Assembly (NCBI RefSeq): GCF_042434745.1
Contig: NZ_JBHLSS010000027.1
DNA length: 48,557 bases
Origin: Azotobacter paspali
GTDB taxonomy: Bacteria; Pseudomonadota; Gammaproteobacteria; Pseudomonadales; Pseudomonadaceae
Direction: 5' to 3' (one strand)
Shown one piece after another: positions 31,141 through 39,599 of this stretch. The position numbers and the translations under genes are program-made. The notes beneath the pieces are model-generated. The model did not search any database. It was not told the origin of the DNA and saw only the letters and a program-made list of their open reading frames with translations. Numbering within the stretch: the first letter of the stretch is position 1; each line of letters opens with the position of its first letter.

Positions 31141-32043
31141 TCAGCCCTGGCGGTTGGTGATCAGGGTGCCGACGCCGGTGTCGGTGAAGATCTCCAGCAG
31201 TACCGCGTTGGGTACCCGGCCGTCGATGATGTGCGCACTGGTCACCCCGCCCTGGACGGCATCGAGGGCGCAGCGGATCTTCGGCAGCATGCCGCCATAG
31301 ATGGTGCCGTCGGCGATCAGAGCGTCGACCTGCTCGGTGGACAGCCCGGTGAGCACCCGGCCTTCCTTGTCCATCAGGCCGGCGATATTGGTCAGCAGCA
31401 TCAGCTTCTCGGCCTTGAGCGCCTCGGCGACCTTGCCGGCGACCAGATCGGCGTTGATGTTGTAGGACTCGCCGTCGGCGCCGACGCCGATCGGCGCGAT
31501 CACCGGAATGAAGTCGCCCTGCACCAGCATGTTCAACAGCTCGGTGTTGACCGACTCGACTTCGCCGACCTGGCCGATGTCGATGATTTCCGGCTGGGTC
31601 ATTTCCGGGGTCTGGCGGGTGACCTTGAGCTTCTTCGCGCGGATCAGGCCGGCGTCCTTACCGGTCAGACCGATGGCGCTGCCGCCGTGGCGGTTGATCA
31701 GGTTGACGATGTCCTTGTTCACCTGGCCGCCGAGGACCATTTCCACCACGTCCATGGTCTGCGCATCGGTGACGCGCATGCCATCGACGAAGCGGCTTTC
31801 GATGGACAGGCGCTTGAGCAGGTCGCCGATCTGTGGGCCGCCGCCGTGCACCACCACCGGGTGGATGCCGACCGCCTTCATCAGCACGATGTCGCGGGCG
31901 AAGCCGGTCTTCAGTTCGTCGCTCTCCATGGCGTTGCCGCCGTACTTGATCACCAGGGTCTTGCCGACGAAGCGGCGGATGTAGGGCAGTGCTTCGGAGA
32001 GAACCTGGGCGACCTGGATGGCGGCATCACGGCTGAGGGTCAT
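31141..32043 (-). CDS. argB: N-acetylglutamate kinase
   Basis: ArgB (300 aa) phosphorylates N-acetylglutamate in arginine synthesis and is usually arginine-inhibited in pseudomonads. Conserved segments are VIKYGGNAMES, HPVVVHGGGPQIGDLLKRL and the late GGMLPKIRCALDAVQGGV. The ATG at 32043 starts MTLSRDAAIQVAQVL; the 15 codons upstream in frame are not conserved. It follows algC on the same strand, with a terminator between them. Confidence 0.97.
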   Translation of the reverse strand: MTLSRDAAIQVAQVLSEALPYIRRFVGKTLVIKYGGNAMESDELKTGFARDIVLMKAVGIHPVVVHGGGPQIGDLLKRLSIESRFVDGMRVTDAQTMDVVEMVLGGQVNKDIVNLINRHGGSAIGLTGKDAGLIRAKKLKVTRQTPEMTQPEIIDIGQVGEVESVNTELLNMLVQGDFIPVIAPIGVGADGESYNINADLVAGKVAEALKAEKLMLLTNIAGLMDKEGRVLTGLSTEQVDALIADGTIYGGMLPKIRCALDAVQGGVTSAHIIDGRVPNAVLLEIFTDTGVGTLITNRQG

Positions 32044-32111
32044 GCTGAACTCCGCTGGACAGAGACTGGGATGGGGGAAAATGAACATCGGCTGCCGCCC
32101 AGACGACGAAA

Positions 32112-32142
32112 GGCCGACGCCCGCCTGTGGCGAGCGTCGGCC
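32112..32142 (-). terminator. Terminator between algC and argB
   Basis: GGCCGACGC and GCGTCGGCC form a 9-bp perfect stem, about 20 bases after the algC stop on the minus strand, followed by TTTCGTCGT. It probably limits read-through from algC into argB. Confidence 0.65.
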
Positions 32143-32161
32143 CTGGGCATGCCGGCTGGGG

Positions 32162-33559
32162 TCAGAACGGCAGCTTCAGATCCGGGGCGACATTATAAAG
32201 CTGCGCACGGAACACTTCCTGGATGCGTTTCAGCTCCTCAGCGCTTTCCGCCTCGAAGCGCAGCACCAGCACCGGCGTGGTGTTGGAGGCGCGCACCAGA
32301 CCCCAGCCCTTCGGATAGTCGACGCGTGCGCCGTCGAGGGTGCTCACCTCGGCGCCTTCGCCCCACTTGGCGTCGCGCTGCAGGGCCTCGATGATCGCGA
32401 ACTTGCTCTCCTCGGTGACCTTGACGTTGATTTCCGGGGTGGAGAGGTCCACCGGGAAGTCGGTGAATACCTGGTCGGCGCTGCGTGGGTCCTTGGCGAG
32501 GATCTCCAGCAGGCGCGCGGCGCTGTAGATGCCGTCGTCGAAGCCGAACCAGCGCTCCTTGAAGAACACGTGCCCGCTCATCTCGCCGGCGAGCAGGGCA
32601 CCGCTTTCCTTCATCTTCTTCTTGATCAGCGAGTGGCCGGTCTTCCACATCAGCGGGCGGCCGCCGCTGGCCTTGATCAGCGGGGTCAGGCGGCGAGTGC
32701 ACTTGACGTCGAAGATGATCTCGGCGCCCGGGTTGCGTGCGGCCACGTCCTTGGCGAAGAGCATCAGCAACTGGTCGGGATAGATGATGCCGCCGCTGTT
32801 GGTCACTACGCCGACACGGTCGCCGTCGCCATCGAAGGCCAGGCCGAGGTCGGCCTTCTCGCTGGCGACCTTGGCGATCAGGTCTTCCAGGTTCTCCGGC
32901 TTGCCAGGGTCCGGATGGTGGTTGGGGAAGTTGCCGTCGACCTCGCAGAACAGCGGGATCACCTCGCAGCCGAGCGCTTCGATCAGGCGCGGCGCGATCA
33001 CTCCGGCGACGCCGTTGCCGCAGTCGACCACCACCTTCAGCTTGCGTTCCAGGCGGATGTCGCCGGTGATCTGTTCGAAATAGCGCTCCAGCACGTCGAC
33101 CTGCTCGACGCTGCCTTCGCCGGCGGTCAGGTCACCGCTCTCGATGCGCTCGCGCAGCACCTGGATCTGCTCGTTGGCCAGGGTATCGCCGGCGACGACG
33201 ATCTTGAAACCGTTGTAGTCCGGCGGGTTGTGGCTGCCAGTGAGCTGCACGCCGGACTTGCCGGCGAGAATATTAGCCGCGTAGTAGAGCACCGGAGTCG
33301 GCACCATGCCGACGTCGCTGACCTTGCAGCCGCTGTCGCGCACGCCGCGGATCAACTGCTCGACCAGTTCGGGACCGGACAGACGGCCGTCGCGCCCGAC
33401 CGAAACGTTCGGCTCGCCCTTGGCCAAGCTTTCCGAGCCGATGGCCCGGCCGATCCAGTAGGCGGCTTCCGGGGTCAGACTGTCGCCGACCACACCGCGG
33501 ATGTCATAGGCCCGAAAGATGCTGGCGGGCAGGGAGGGGGCTTTCTGGAAGCTGTTCAT
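32162..33559 (-). CDS. algC: Phosphomannomutase/phosphoglucomutase AlgC
   Basis: AlgC (465 aa) interconverts mannose and glucose 1- and 6-phosphates for alginate and lipopolysaccharide. In Azotobacter it serves capsule and cyst alginate. The phosphoserine loop TGSHNPPDYNG is near residue 106, the metal site DGDGDR near 242 and the sugar-ring loop GEMSGHVFF near 326. The ATG at 33559 begins MNSFQKAPSLPASIFRAYDIRG; the in-frame sequence upstream is not conserved. The gene follows dut on the same strand. Confidence 0.95.
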   Translation of the reverse strand: MNSFQKAPSLPASIFRAYDIRGVVGDSLTPEAAYWIGRAIGSESLAKGEPNVSVGRDGRLSGPELVEQLIRGVRDSGCKVSDVGMVPTPVLYYAANILAGKSGVQLTGSHNPPDYNGFKIVVAGDTLANEQIQVLRERIESGDLTAGEGSVEQVDVLERYFEQITGDIRLERKLKVVVDCGNGVAGVIAPRLIEALGCEVIPLFCEVDGNFPNHHPDPGKPENLEDLIAKVASEKADLGLAFDGDGDRVGVVTNSGGIIYPDQLLMLFAKDVAARNPGAEIIFDVKCTRRLTPLIKASGGRPLMWKTGHSLIKKKMKESGALLAGEMSGHVFFKERWFGFDDGIYSAARLLEILAKDPRSADQVFTDFPVDLSTPEINVKVTEESKFAIIEALQRDAKWGEGAEVSTLDGARVDYPKGWGLVRASNTTPVLVLRFEAESAEELKRIQEVFRAQLYNVAPDLKLPF

Positions 33560-33735
33560 GCGAGGGTGGGGCTCCGATATTTCCGGACAGGCGGTCCGGG
33601 TTACTTCAAGGATATCCATGTCGAGCATGTCGTTGAGTAGAGCGGCCTGCGATCTGCTCGGCGAGCAAGAAAGCATTCGTTACCGTGCGGCGCCGGCCCG
33701 CCAAATTGGATGGCCGGGATGGCACGGAGTTCCGC

Positions 33736-34191
33736 TCAATGACTGCCCGAATGGCCGAATCCACCGGCGCCGCGCTGGCTTTCGTCAAACGATTCGACCA
33801 GTTGGAAGTGTGCCTGCACCACCGGAACCAGCACCAGTTGGGCGATGCGCTCGCCGACGGCGATGCGGAAGGTGCTCTGGCCGCGGTTCCAGCAGGAAAT
33901 CATCAGCTCGCCTTGGTAGTCCGAGTCAATCAGGCCGACCAGGTTGCCGAGGACGATACCATGCTTGTGGCCGAGCCCGGAGCGCGGCAGGACCAACGCG
34001 GCCAGGTTCGGGTCGGCGATGTGGATGGCCAGCCCGGTGGGGATCAGGGCGGTTTGTCCCGGCTCCAGGGTCAGCTCCTCCTGGAGCATGGCGCGCAGGT
34101 CGAGGCCGGCGGAGCCGGCGGTGGCGTAGGCCGGCAGCGGGTAGTCGCTGCCCAGGCGGGGGTCGAGGATCTTGGCTTGCAGACTATGCAT
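33736..34191 (-). CDS. dut: dUTP pyrophosphatase
   Basis: Dut (151 aa) hydrolyses dUTP to dUMP. All motifs of trimeric dUTPases are visible: AGLDLRA, PRSGLGHKHG, GLIDSDYQGE, RIAQLVLVPV and the C-terminal Gly-rich arm RGAGGFGHSG. It starts 4 bases after the coaBC stop in the usual coaBC-dut-algC order. Confidence 0.97.
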   Translation of the reverse strand: MHSLQAKILDPRLGSDYPLPAYATAGSAGLDLRAMLQEELTLEPGQTALIPTGLAIHIADPNLAALVLPRSGLGHKHGIVLGNLVGLIDSDYQGELMISCWNRGQSTFRIAVGERIAQLVLVPVVQAHFQLVESFDESQRGAGGFGHSGSH

Positions 34192-34195
34192 GGGG

Positions 34196-35404
34196 TCAGG
34201 CCTGGTCGAAGCGGTCGGCGATGAAGGCGATCAATTGGCGGGCAATCTTGCCCTTGCCGGTCTGGGCGAAGCGGGTTTCCCGCTGGGCACGGTCGATGAC
34301 GCTGACGGCGTTTTCCTCGCTGTTGAAGCCGATGCCGGGAATGGCCACGTCATTGGCGACGATCAGGTCGAGGTTTTTCGTCTTCAGCTTGCGCAGAGCG
34401 TATTCCCGCAGGTTCTCGGTTTCGGCGGCGAAGCCGACGCTGAACGGGCGGTCGGCGCGCTGCGCCAGGGTAGCGAGAATGTCCGGGTTACGCACCAGTT
34501 GCAGGATCAGGCCGTCGTCGCTGTCCGGGCTCTTCTTCAATTTTTGCGGGGCGACGGCCTGCGGGCGATAGTCGGCCACCGCGGCGGCCGCGATGAGAAT
34601 GTCGCAGGGCAGCGCCGCCTCGCAGGCGGCGAGCATGTCGCGGGCGCTGATCACGTCGATGCGTTCGATCCGGTCCGGGGTCGGCAGGTGCACCGGGCCG
34701 CTGACCAGGGTGACGCGGGCGCCGGCCTCGGCGGCGGCCTCGGCCAGGGCGAAGCCCATCTTGCCGGAGCTGTGGTTGCTGATGTAACGCACCGGGTCGA
34801 TGTCTTCCCGGGTCGGTCCGGCGGTGATCAGCACGTGGCGGCCGGTCAACCGGCCACCTGCGAAGCAGTCGGCGGCCCGTTCGGCCAGCTCCGCAGGCTC
34901 CAGCATGCGTCCTGGGCCGACATCGCCGCAGGCCTGGCTGCCTTCGGCCGGACCGAACAGGCGCAGGCCGCGCTCGGCGAGGGTCCGTGCGTTGGCCTGG
35001 GTCGCCGGATCGCGCCACATCGCCTGGTTCATCGCTGGAGCCAGGGCCACCGGCGCGTCGGTGGCCAGCACCAAGGCGGTCAGCAGGTCGTCGGCCATGC
35101 CCTGGGCCAGACGCGCCAGCAGGTCGGCGGTGGCCGGCGCGATCAGCACCAGATCGGCCCATTTGGCCAGTTCGATATGCCCCATCGCCGCTTCGGCGGC
35201 CGGATCGAGCAGATCCAGATGCACCGGATGGCCGGATAGGGCCTGGAGGGTCAGGGGGGTGATGAACTCGCGCCCCCCCCGAGTCATCACCACGTGGACT
35301 TGCGCACCCTGATCGCGTAGGCGGCGGACCAGCTCCGCGCTCTTGTAGGCGGCGATGCCGCCACCGACGCCCAGGACGATGCGTTTCCGATACAGCCGCT
35401 GCAT
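34196..35404 (-). CDS. coaBC: Bifunctional CoaC/CoaB (pantothenoylcysteine pathway)
   Basis: The 402-residue fusion carries out two steps of coenzyme A synthesis. The N-terminal flavoprotein decarboxylase (1-185) has VGGGIAAYK, the APAMNQAMW motif and substrate loop ACGDVGPGRM. The C-terminal CTP-dependent ligase (190-402) has TAGPTREDIDPVRYISNHSSGKMG. The ATG at 35404 starts the CoaC fold; a long open frame continues upstream across radC as antisense shadow. It is divergent from radC. Confidence 0.96.
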   Translation of the reverse strand: MQRLYRKRIVLGVGGGIAAYKSAELVRRLRDQGAQVHVVMTRGGREFITPLTLQALSGHPVHLDLLDPAAEAAMGHIELAKWADLVLIAPATADLLARLAQGMADDLLTALVLATDAPVALAPAMNQAMWRDPATQANARTLAERGLRLFGPAEGSQACGDVGPGRMLEPAELAERAADCFAGGRLTGRHVLITAGPTREDIDPVRYISNHSSGKMGFALAEAAAEAGARVTLVSGPVHLPTPDRIERIDVISARDMLAACEAALPCDILIAAAAVADYRPQAVAPQKLKKSPDSDDGLILQLVRNPDILATLAQRADRPFSVGFAAETENLREYALRKLKTKNLDLIVANDVAIPGIGFNSEENAVSVIDRAQRETRFAQTGKGKIARQLIAFIADRFDQA

Positions 35405-35560
35405 AGGCCTGCCTTGCGTTGTTTTCATGATCGCGTGTCCCCGGCTTCCGGGCAGTCGGATTGCCTGGACGTGCTCCCCATCACGGCCGGGCACAAAATG
35501 CCGGCTAAGATAGCACAGCCCCGCGCGGGGAGTAGCAGGGCGGCTCGACGGGGAGGCGGC

Positions 35561-36235
35561 ATGGGCATTCGGGACTGGCCGGCGGCGGAGCGGCCGCGGG
35601 AAAAACTGCTGGAGCAGGGGGCGTCGGCGCTGAGCGATGCCGAGCTTTTGGCGATCTTCCTGCGTACCGGGGTCACCGGGCAGACCGCGGTGGATCTGGC
35701 CCGCCACCTGCTGAACGATTTCGGCGGCCTGCGTGCCCTGCTCGAGGCCGATCAGGCCGCGTTCAGCCGCCGCCTCGGCCTCGGTCCGGCCAAGTTCGCC
35801 CAGTTGCAGGCAGTGCTGGAAATGTCCCGCCGGCACCTGGCCGAGCGCCTGCGCCGCGATCCGGCGCTGGAGAGCCCGCAGGCGGTGCGCGATTACCTGA
35901 AGGCGCGCTTGCGCCACGAGCCCCACGAGGTCTTCGGCTGCCTGTTCCTCGACGCCAAGCATCGGGTGCTGGCTTTCGAGGTGCTGTTCCAGGGCACCGT
36001 CGACGGCGCTAGCGTCTATCCACGCCAGGTGCTCAAGCGCGCCCTGGCGCACAACGCCGCCGCGCTGATCCTCACCCACAACCATCCTTCCGGCGTCGCC
36101 GAGCCGAGCCAGGCGGACTTCAGCCTGACTCGGCGGTTGAAGGAGGCGCTGGCGCTGATCGATGTGCGGGTACTCGATCATTTCATCGTCGGCGACGGCG
36201 AGCCGCTGTCGATGGCCGAGCGGGGTTGGCTATAG
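35561..36235 (+). CDS. radC: RadC-family JAB-domain protein
   Basis: The 224-residue protein has an N-terminal helix-hairpin-helix region and a JAMM metal-site motif, HNHPSGVAEPSQAD, at about residues 170-183. Despite the name its role in repair is not settled. The ATG at 35561 (MGIRDWPAAERPREKL) is the family start; 49 upstream codons are unconserved. It converges on mtgA with 12 bases between. Confidence 0.94.
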   Translation: MGIRDWPAAERPREKLLEQGASALSDAELLAIFLRTGVTGQTAVDLARHLLNDFGGLRALLEADQAAFSRRLGLGPAKFAQLQAVLEMSRRHLAERLRRDPALESPQAVRDYLKARLRHEPHEVFGCLFLDAKHRVLAFEVLFQGTVDGASVYPRQVLKRALAHNAAALILTHNHPSGVAEPSQADFSLTRRLKEALALIDVRVLDHFIVGDGEPLSMAERGWL

Positions 36236-36247
36236 GGAGAGTTGCGC

Positions 36248-36961
36248 TCAGCGGGCCGGATACGGGCCGTCGAGCCGATCCAGGTAAGCGTTGCCGCCCA
36301 ACTGGCGCATTTGCCGGGCGATCCAGTCGGCGCGGCGGCCGACATAGGCGCTCGGCGCGGACGCGCTCCAGTTTCGCGGATTGGGCAGGATGGCGGCGAG
36401 CAGGCTGGCCTGGCGGGGCGACAGGGCGGATACGTCGATGCCGAAATGGTGGCGAGCAGCGGCTTCGGCGCCGAATATCCCTTCGCCCCACTCGGCGGTG
36501 TTCAGGTAGACCTCGAGAATCCGCTGCTTGGACCAGAAGAGTTCGATCAGTGCGGTGAGCCAGGCCTCGATGCCCTTGCGCAGCCAACTGCGCCCGGACC
36601 AGAGGAACAGGTTCTTCGCCACCTGCTGGCTGAGGGTGCTGGCCCCGCGCAGCGTGCCATCCAACTCGTTGTGCTTCAGGGCGGCGCGGATCGCCGCGAG
36701 GTCGAAGCCCCAGTGCTCGGCGAAGTTCTGGTCTTCGGCGGCGATCACCGCCATCTTCAGGGCATCCGGCAATTCGCCCCAGGGGCGCCATTCCCGATAC
36801 AGTTCGATGGGCTGGTCGTCGAACCAGGACTCCAGCTTGCGTTCCACCATCAAGGTGCTGCCCACCGGCGTCACCCAGCGCAGGCTCAGTACCAGCAGGA
36901 TGGAGCCGGCGGCGAGCCAGAGCAGAAGCTGCAGCAGGCGGAGGGGCAGGGAGCGGAGCAT
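36248..36961 (-). CDS. mtgA: Monofunctional peptidoglycan glycosyltransferase
   Basis: MtgA (237 aa) polymerises glycan strands from lipid II. It has one N-terminal membrane anchor (about 8-28) and a GT51 domain with the catalytic Glu in AAEDQNFAEHWGFD, then GASTLSQQVAKNLFLW, RKGIEAWLTALIE and KQRILEVYLNTAEWG. The ATG at 36961 starts the membrane anchor; starts further upstream give an unlikely extension. Confidence 0.95.
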   Translation of the reverse strand: MLRSLPLRLLQLLLWLAAGSILLVLSLRWVTPVGSTLMVERKLESWFDDQPIELYREWRPWGELPDALKMAVIAAEDQNFAEHWGFDLAAIRAALKHNELDGTLRGASTLSQQVAKNLFLWSGRSWLRKGIEAWLTALIELFWSKQRILEVYLNTAEWGEGIFGAEAAARHHFGIDVSALSPRQASLLAAILPNPRNWSASAPSAYVGRRADWIARQMRQLGGNAYLDRLDGPYPAR

Positions 36962-37030
36962 GGTCGACTTGGCCGGGGCGGTCGAGCGGGCCATTATAGC
37001 GGCCCCGTCTTTTCTGTCTGGAGTTCCTTC

Positions 37031-37408
37031 ATGGCGCGTGCCTTTCTCGTGCTGGCTGCCCTGTTCAGCTTCGCTGGCGTGGCCCTCGGCGCCTTCGGTG
37101 CCCACGGTCTGCGCGGTCTGCTGAGCCCAGAATACCTGGAGGTGTTCCAGACCGGCGTGCACTACCAGCAGTTCCATGCCCTGGCGCTGCTCGGTACCGG
37201 CCTGCTCGCCCTGCACCGGCCGGGGCGCTTGCTGGCGGCGGCCGGCATTCTGTTCGGCCTGGGCATCCTGATGTTCTCCGGCAGCCTCTACCTGCTCACC
37301 CTGGGCGGCCACAAGCTCGGCCTCGTCACGCCGTTCGGCGGTCTGGCCTTCCTGCTCGGCTGGCTGTGCCTGGGGCTGGCCGGCTGGCGCCTCGGCACGT
37401 CGGCCTGA
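37031..37408 (+). CDS. DUF423-family membrane protein
   Basis: The 125-residue protein has four hydrophobic spans and the family pattern FSFAGVALGAFGAHGLRG, HYQQFHALALL and GGHKLGLVTPFGGLAFLLGW. DUF423 (YgdD) proteins are inner-membrane proteins of unknown function. It is divergent from mtgA and sits upstream of thiS. Confidence 0.9.
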   Translation: MARAFLVLAALFSFAGVALGAFGAHGLRGLLSPEYLEVFQTGVHYQQFHALALLGTGLLALHRPGRLLAAAGILFGLGILMFSGSLYLLTLGGHKLGLVTPFGGLAFLLGWLCLGLAGWRLGTSA

Positions 37409-37494
37409 GCGACGGATGGTGCTCCGCCGCTGCCTTGGTGATCGCCGTGGATCGGGGCTAGAATGCCGGACCTTCCGGACGCAGCGAACCCGTC

Positions 37495-37695
37495 ATGCGC
37501 ATTCAGTTGAACGGCGAACCCTACGAACTTGCCGATGGCCAGACCATCGCCGACCTGTTGGCCCGTCTGGATCTGGCCAGCCGGCGCGTCGCGGTCGAAC
37601 TCAATCTCGATATCGTACCCCGCAGCCTGCATGCCGCCACCGCCTTGCGCGAGGGCGACCAGGTCGAGGTGGTGCATGCTATCGGTGGTGGTTAG
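37495..37695 (+). CDS. thiS: ThiS sulfur carrier for thiazole synthesis
   Basis: The 66-residue ubiquitin-like protein starts MRIQLNGEPYELADGQTIAD and ends VVHAIGGG, offering the C-terminal Gly-Gly for thiocarboxylate formation. It donates sulfur to ThiG in thiamine synthesis. This is the housekeeping relative of the carrier in the vnf region; the two are clearly different proteins. thiG follows after 90 bases. Confidence 0.95.
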   Translation: MRIQLNGEPYELADGQTIADLLARLDLASRRVAVELNLDIVPRSLHAATALREGDQVEVVHAIGGG

Positions 37696-37785
37696 CAGGT
37701 CGTTGAAACACTCTCGCGCCCGGCCCGACCACGGAGCGGCGCTCCGGCACCACCCTTTCAACCGCCTGCTCAGGAGGAAATCCCG

Positions 37786-38580
37786 ATGAGTCCCGCTCGC
37801 AACGACAAGCCCTTCACCCTGGCCGGCCGCACCTATGCGTCGCGCCTGCTGGTCGGCACCGGCAAGTATAAGGATCTCGAGGAGACCCGCCAGGCCATCG
37901 AGGCTTCCGGCGCCGAGATCGTCACCGTCGCGGTGCGCCGCACCAACATCGGCCAGAATCCCGGCGAGCCGAACCTGCTCGACGTGATCAACCCGGCGCG
38001 CTACACCATCCTGCCGAACACCGCCGGCTGCTATACCGCCGAGGAGGCGGTGCGCACCTGTCGCCTGGCCCGCGAGCTGCTGGATGGCCACAAGCTGGTC
38101 AAGCTGGAGGTGCTGGCCGACCAGAAGACCCTGTTCCCCAACGTGATCGAGACCCTCAAGGCCGCCGAGGTGCTGGTCAAGGACGGCTTCGATGTGATGG
38201 TCTACACCAGCGACGACCCGATCATCGCCCGCCAACTGGCGGAAATGGGCTGCATCGCGGTGATGCCGCTGGCCGGCCTGATCGGCACCGGCCTTGGCAT
38301 CTGCAACCCCTACAACTTGCGCATCATCCTCGAGGAGGCGACGGTGCCGGTGCTGGTGGATGCCGGTGTGGGCACTGCCTCGGACGCGACCATCGCCATG
38401 GAGCTGGGCTGCGAGGCGGTGCTGATGAACAGTGCCATCGCCCATGCCCAGGACCCGGTGCTGATGGCCCGGGCGATGAAGCACGCCATCGAGGCCGGAC
38501 GCCTGGCCTATCTGGCCGGACGCATGCCGAAGAAGCTCTATGCCAGCGCCTCGTCGCCCTTGGAGGGCTTGATCCGTTGA
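37786..38580 (+). CDS. thiG: Thiazole synthase
   Basis: ThiG (264 aa) builds the thiazole phosphate of thiamine from deoxyxylulose phosphate, dehydroglycine and ThiS-thiocarboxylate. Features: RLLVGTGKYKD, the imine-forming Lys region KLVKLEVLADQKTLFPN, GLGICNPYNL and VDAGVGTASDATIAMELG. AGGAGG precedes the ATG. It is full length, downstream of thiS. Confidence 0.97.
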   Translation: MSPARNDKPFTLAGRTYASRLLVGTGKYKDLEETRQAIEASGAEIVTVAVRRTNIGQNPGEPNLLDVINPARYTILPNTAGCYTAEEAVRTCRLARELLDGHKLVKLEVLADQKTLFPNVIETLKAAEVLVKDGFDVMVYTSDDPIIARQLAEMGCIAVMPLAGLIGTGLGICNPYNLRIILEEATVPVLVDAGVGTASDATIAMELGCEAVLMNSAIAHAQDPVLMARAMKHAIEAGRLAYLAGRMPKKLYASASSPLEGLIR

Positions 38581-38669
38581 TTTTCCGGGCGGCGCCCGGC
38601 GCCGCCCGTGTCCAGTGCAGCGAGTCCTGTCCGCGAGGGCAGGGCTCGTTGGTCTTTTCAGGAAGGGTT

Positions 38670-39392
38670 ATGACCGACGAAATACAACAGGTGGCGCAAA
38701 CCGCCGGCGCCGCGCCGCGCCTGCGCACCATCAAGAGCTTCGTGATGCGCGCCGGGCGCATGACGGAAGGCCAGCAGCGTGGCCTCGAACAGGGCTGGCC
38801 GAGATTCGGCTTGGAGCTGGAGGACGGCCCTCGCGACTTCGACCGGGTATTCGGGCGTAGCGCGCCACGCACCTTCGAGATCGGCTTCGGCATGGGCCAT
38901 TCCACCCTGGAGATGGCCGTGGCAGCGCAGGAACAGGACTTCATCGGTGTCGAGGTGCACAAGCCGGGCGTCGGTGCCCTGCTCGCCGGCGCCCTGGCGC
39001 GGAACCTGACCAACCTGCGCGTCTACAGTTGCGACGCGCTGGATGTGCTGCGCCAGTGCGTGGCCGATGCCAGCCTGGATCGGGTGCTGCTGTTCTTCCC
39101 CGATCCCTGGCACAAGAGCCGCCACCACAAGCGGCGCATCGTCCAGCCGGCGTTCGCCGAACTGGTGCGGCAGAAGCTCGGGGTCGGCGGCGTATTGCAC
39201 ATGGCTACCGATTGGCAGCCCTATGCCGAGCACATGCTGGAGGTAATGAACGCCGCGCCGGGTTACCGCAACCTGTCCGCGGACGGCGGTTACGTGCCGC
39301 GTCCCGAAGAACGCCCGGTGACCAAGTTCGAACGCCGTGGTGAGCGCCTCGGGCACGGGGTATGGGATTTGAAGTTCCAGCGCGTCGATTGA
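38670..39392 (+). CDS. trmB: tRNA (guanine-N7)-methyltransferase
   Basis: TrmB (240 aa) methylates G46 of tRNA. The SAM site is FEIGFGMGHSTLEMA, with PDPWHKSRHHKRRIVQ in the catalytic region and the late TDWQPYAEHMLEV. The ATG at 38670 follows a GGAAGG; the frame extends upstream without conservation. It lies 89 bases after thiG, as in Pseudomonas. Confidence 0.96.
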   Translation: MTDEIQQVAQTAGAAPRLRTIKSFVMRAGRMTEGQQRGLEQGWPRFGLELEDGPRDFDRVFGRSAPRTFEIGFGMGHSTLEMAVAAQEQDFIGVEVHKPGVGALLAGALARNLTNLRVYSCDALDVLRQCVADASLDRVLLFFPDPWHKSRHHKRRIVQPAFAELVRQKLGVGGVLHMATDWQPYAEHMLEVMNAAPGYRNLSADGGYVPRPEERPVTKFERRGERLGHGVWDLKFQRVD

Positions 39393-39404
39393 GCGGGGGC
39401 GTAG

Positions 39405-39555
39405 GGTGGAAAATTCGCGTAGTGATTTTCCACCACTGCCGCCGCGCCGATAGTGGAAAAGACCTGCGGTCGTTTTCCACCCCACGCCGGCCACGCCTAC
39501 GGCAGGAAATGTTGCAGTCCCGTAGGGTGGGCAACGGCCGTAGGCCTTGCCCACC
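39405..39555. repeat. Cluster of three palindromic repeats after trmB
   Basis: Three stem-loops lie in 150 bases: 39405-39434 (10-bp stem GGTGGAAAAT/ATTTTCCACC), 39453-39480 (8-bp stem GTGGAAAA) and 39526-39555 (stem GGTGGGCAA/TTGCCCACC). The first and third share the leader GTAGGGTGG, typical of dispersed extragenic palindromes in pseudomonads. They lie between the convergent trmB and hemW genes and could also end both transcripts. Confidence 0.75.
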
Positions 39556-39599
39556 GTTGGTGGTTTCGGTGGACAGGCTTACGGCAGGAAATATTGCAG
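39498..39599. repeat. 20-bp duplication of the hemW 3' end
   Basis: Bases 39498-39517 repeat 39580-39599 with one mismatch. The second copy contains most of the final codons of hemW, encoding LQYFLP with the stop partly outside it. The first copy lies 82 bases downstream of hemW, beyond the third palindrome. This looks like a direct repeat made by insertion, or a slipped duplication of the gene end. Confidence 0.7.

Noticed and set aside
35405..36181. N-terminal extension of CoaBC through the radC region
   Set aside because: The extension is antisense to radC and unconserved; CoaC begins at the ATG at 35404.
37288..38484. 398-codon minus-strand frame opposite thiS and thiG
   Set aside because: Shadow of thiG; Gly/His/Gln-rich with no recognisable domain.
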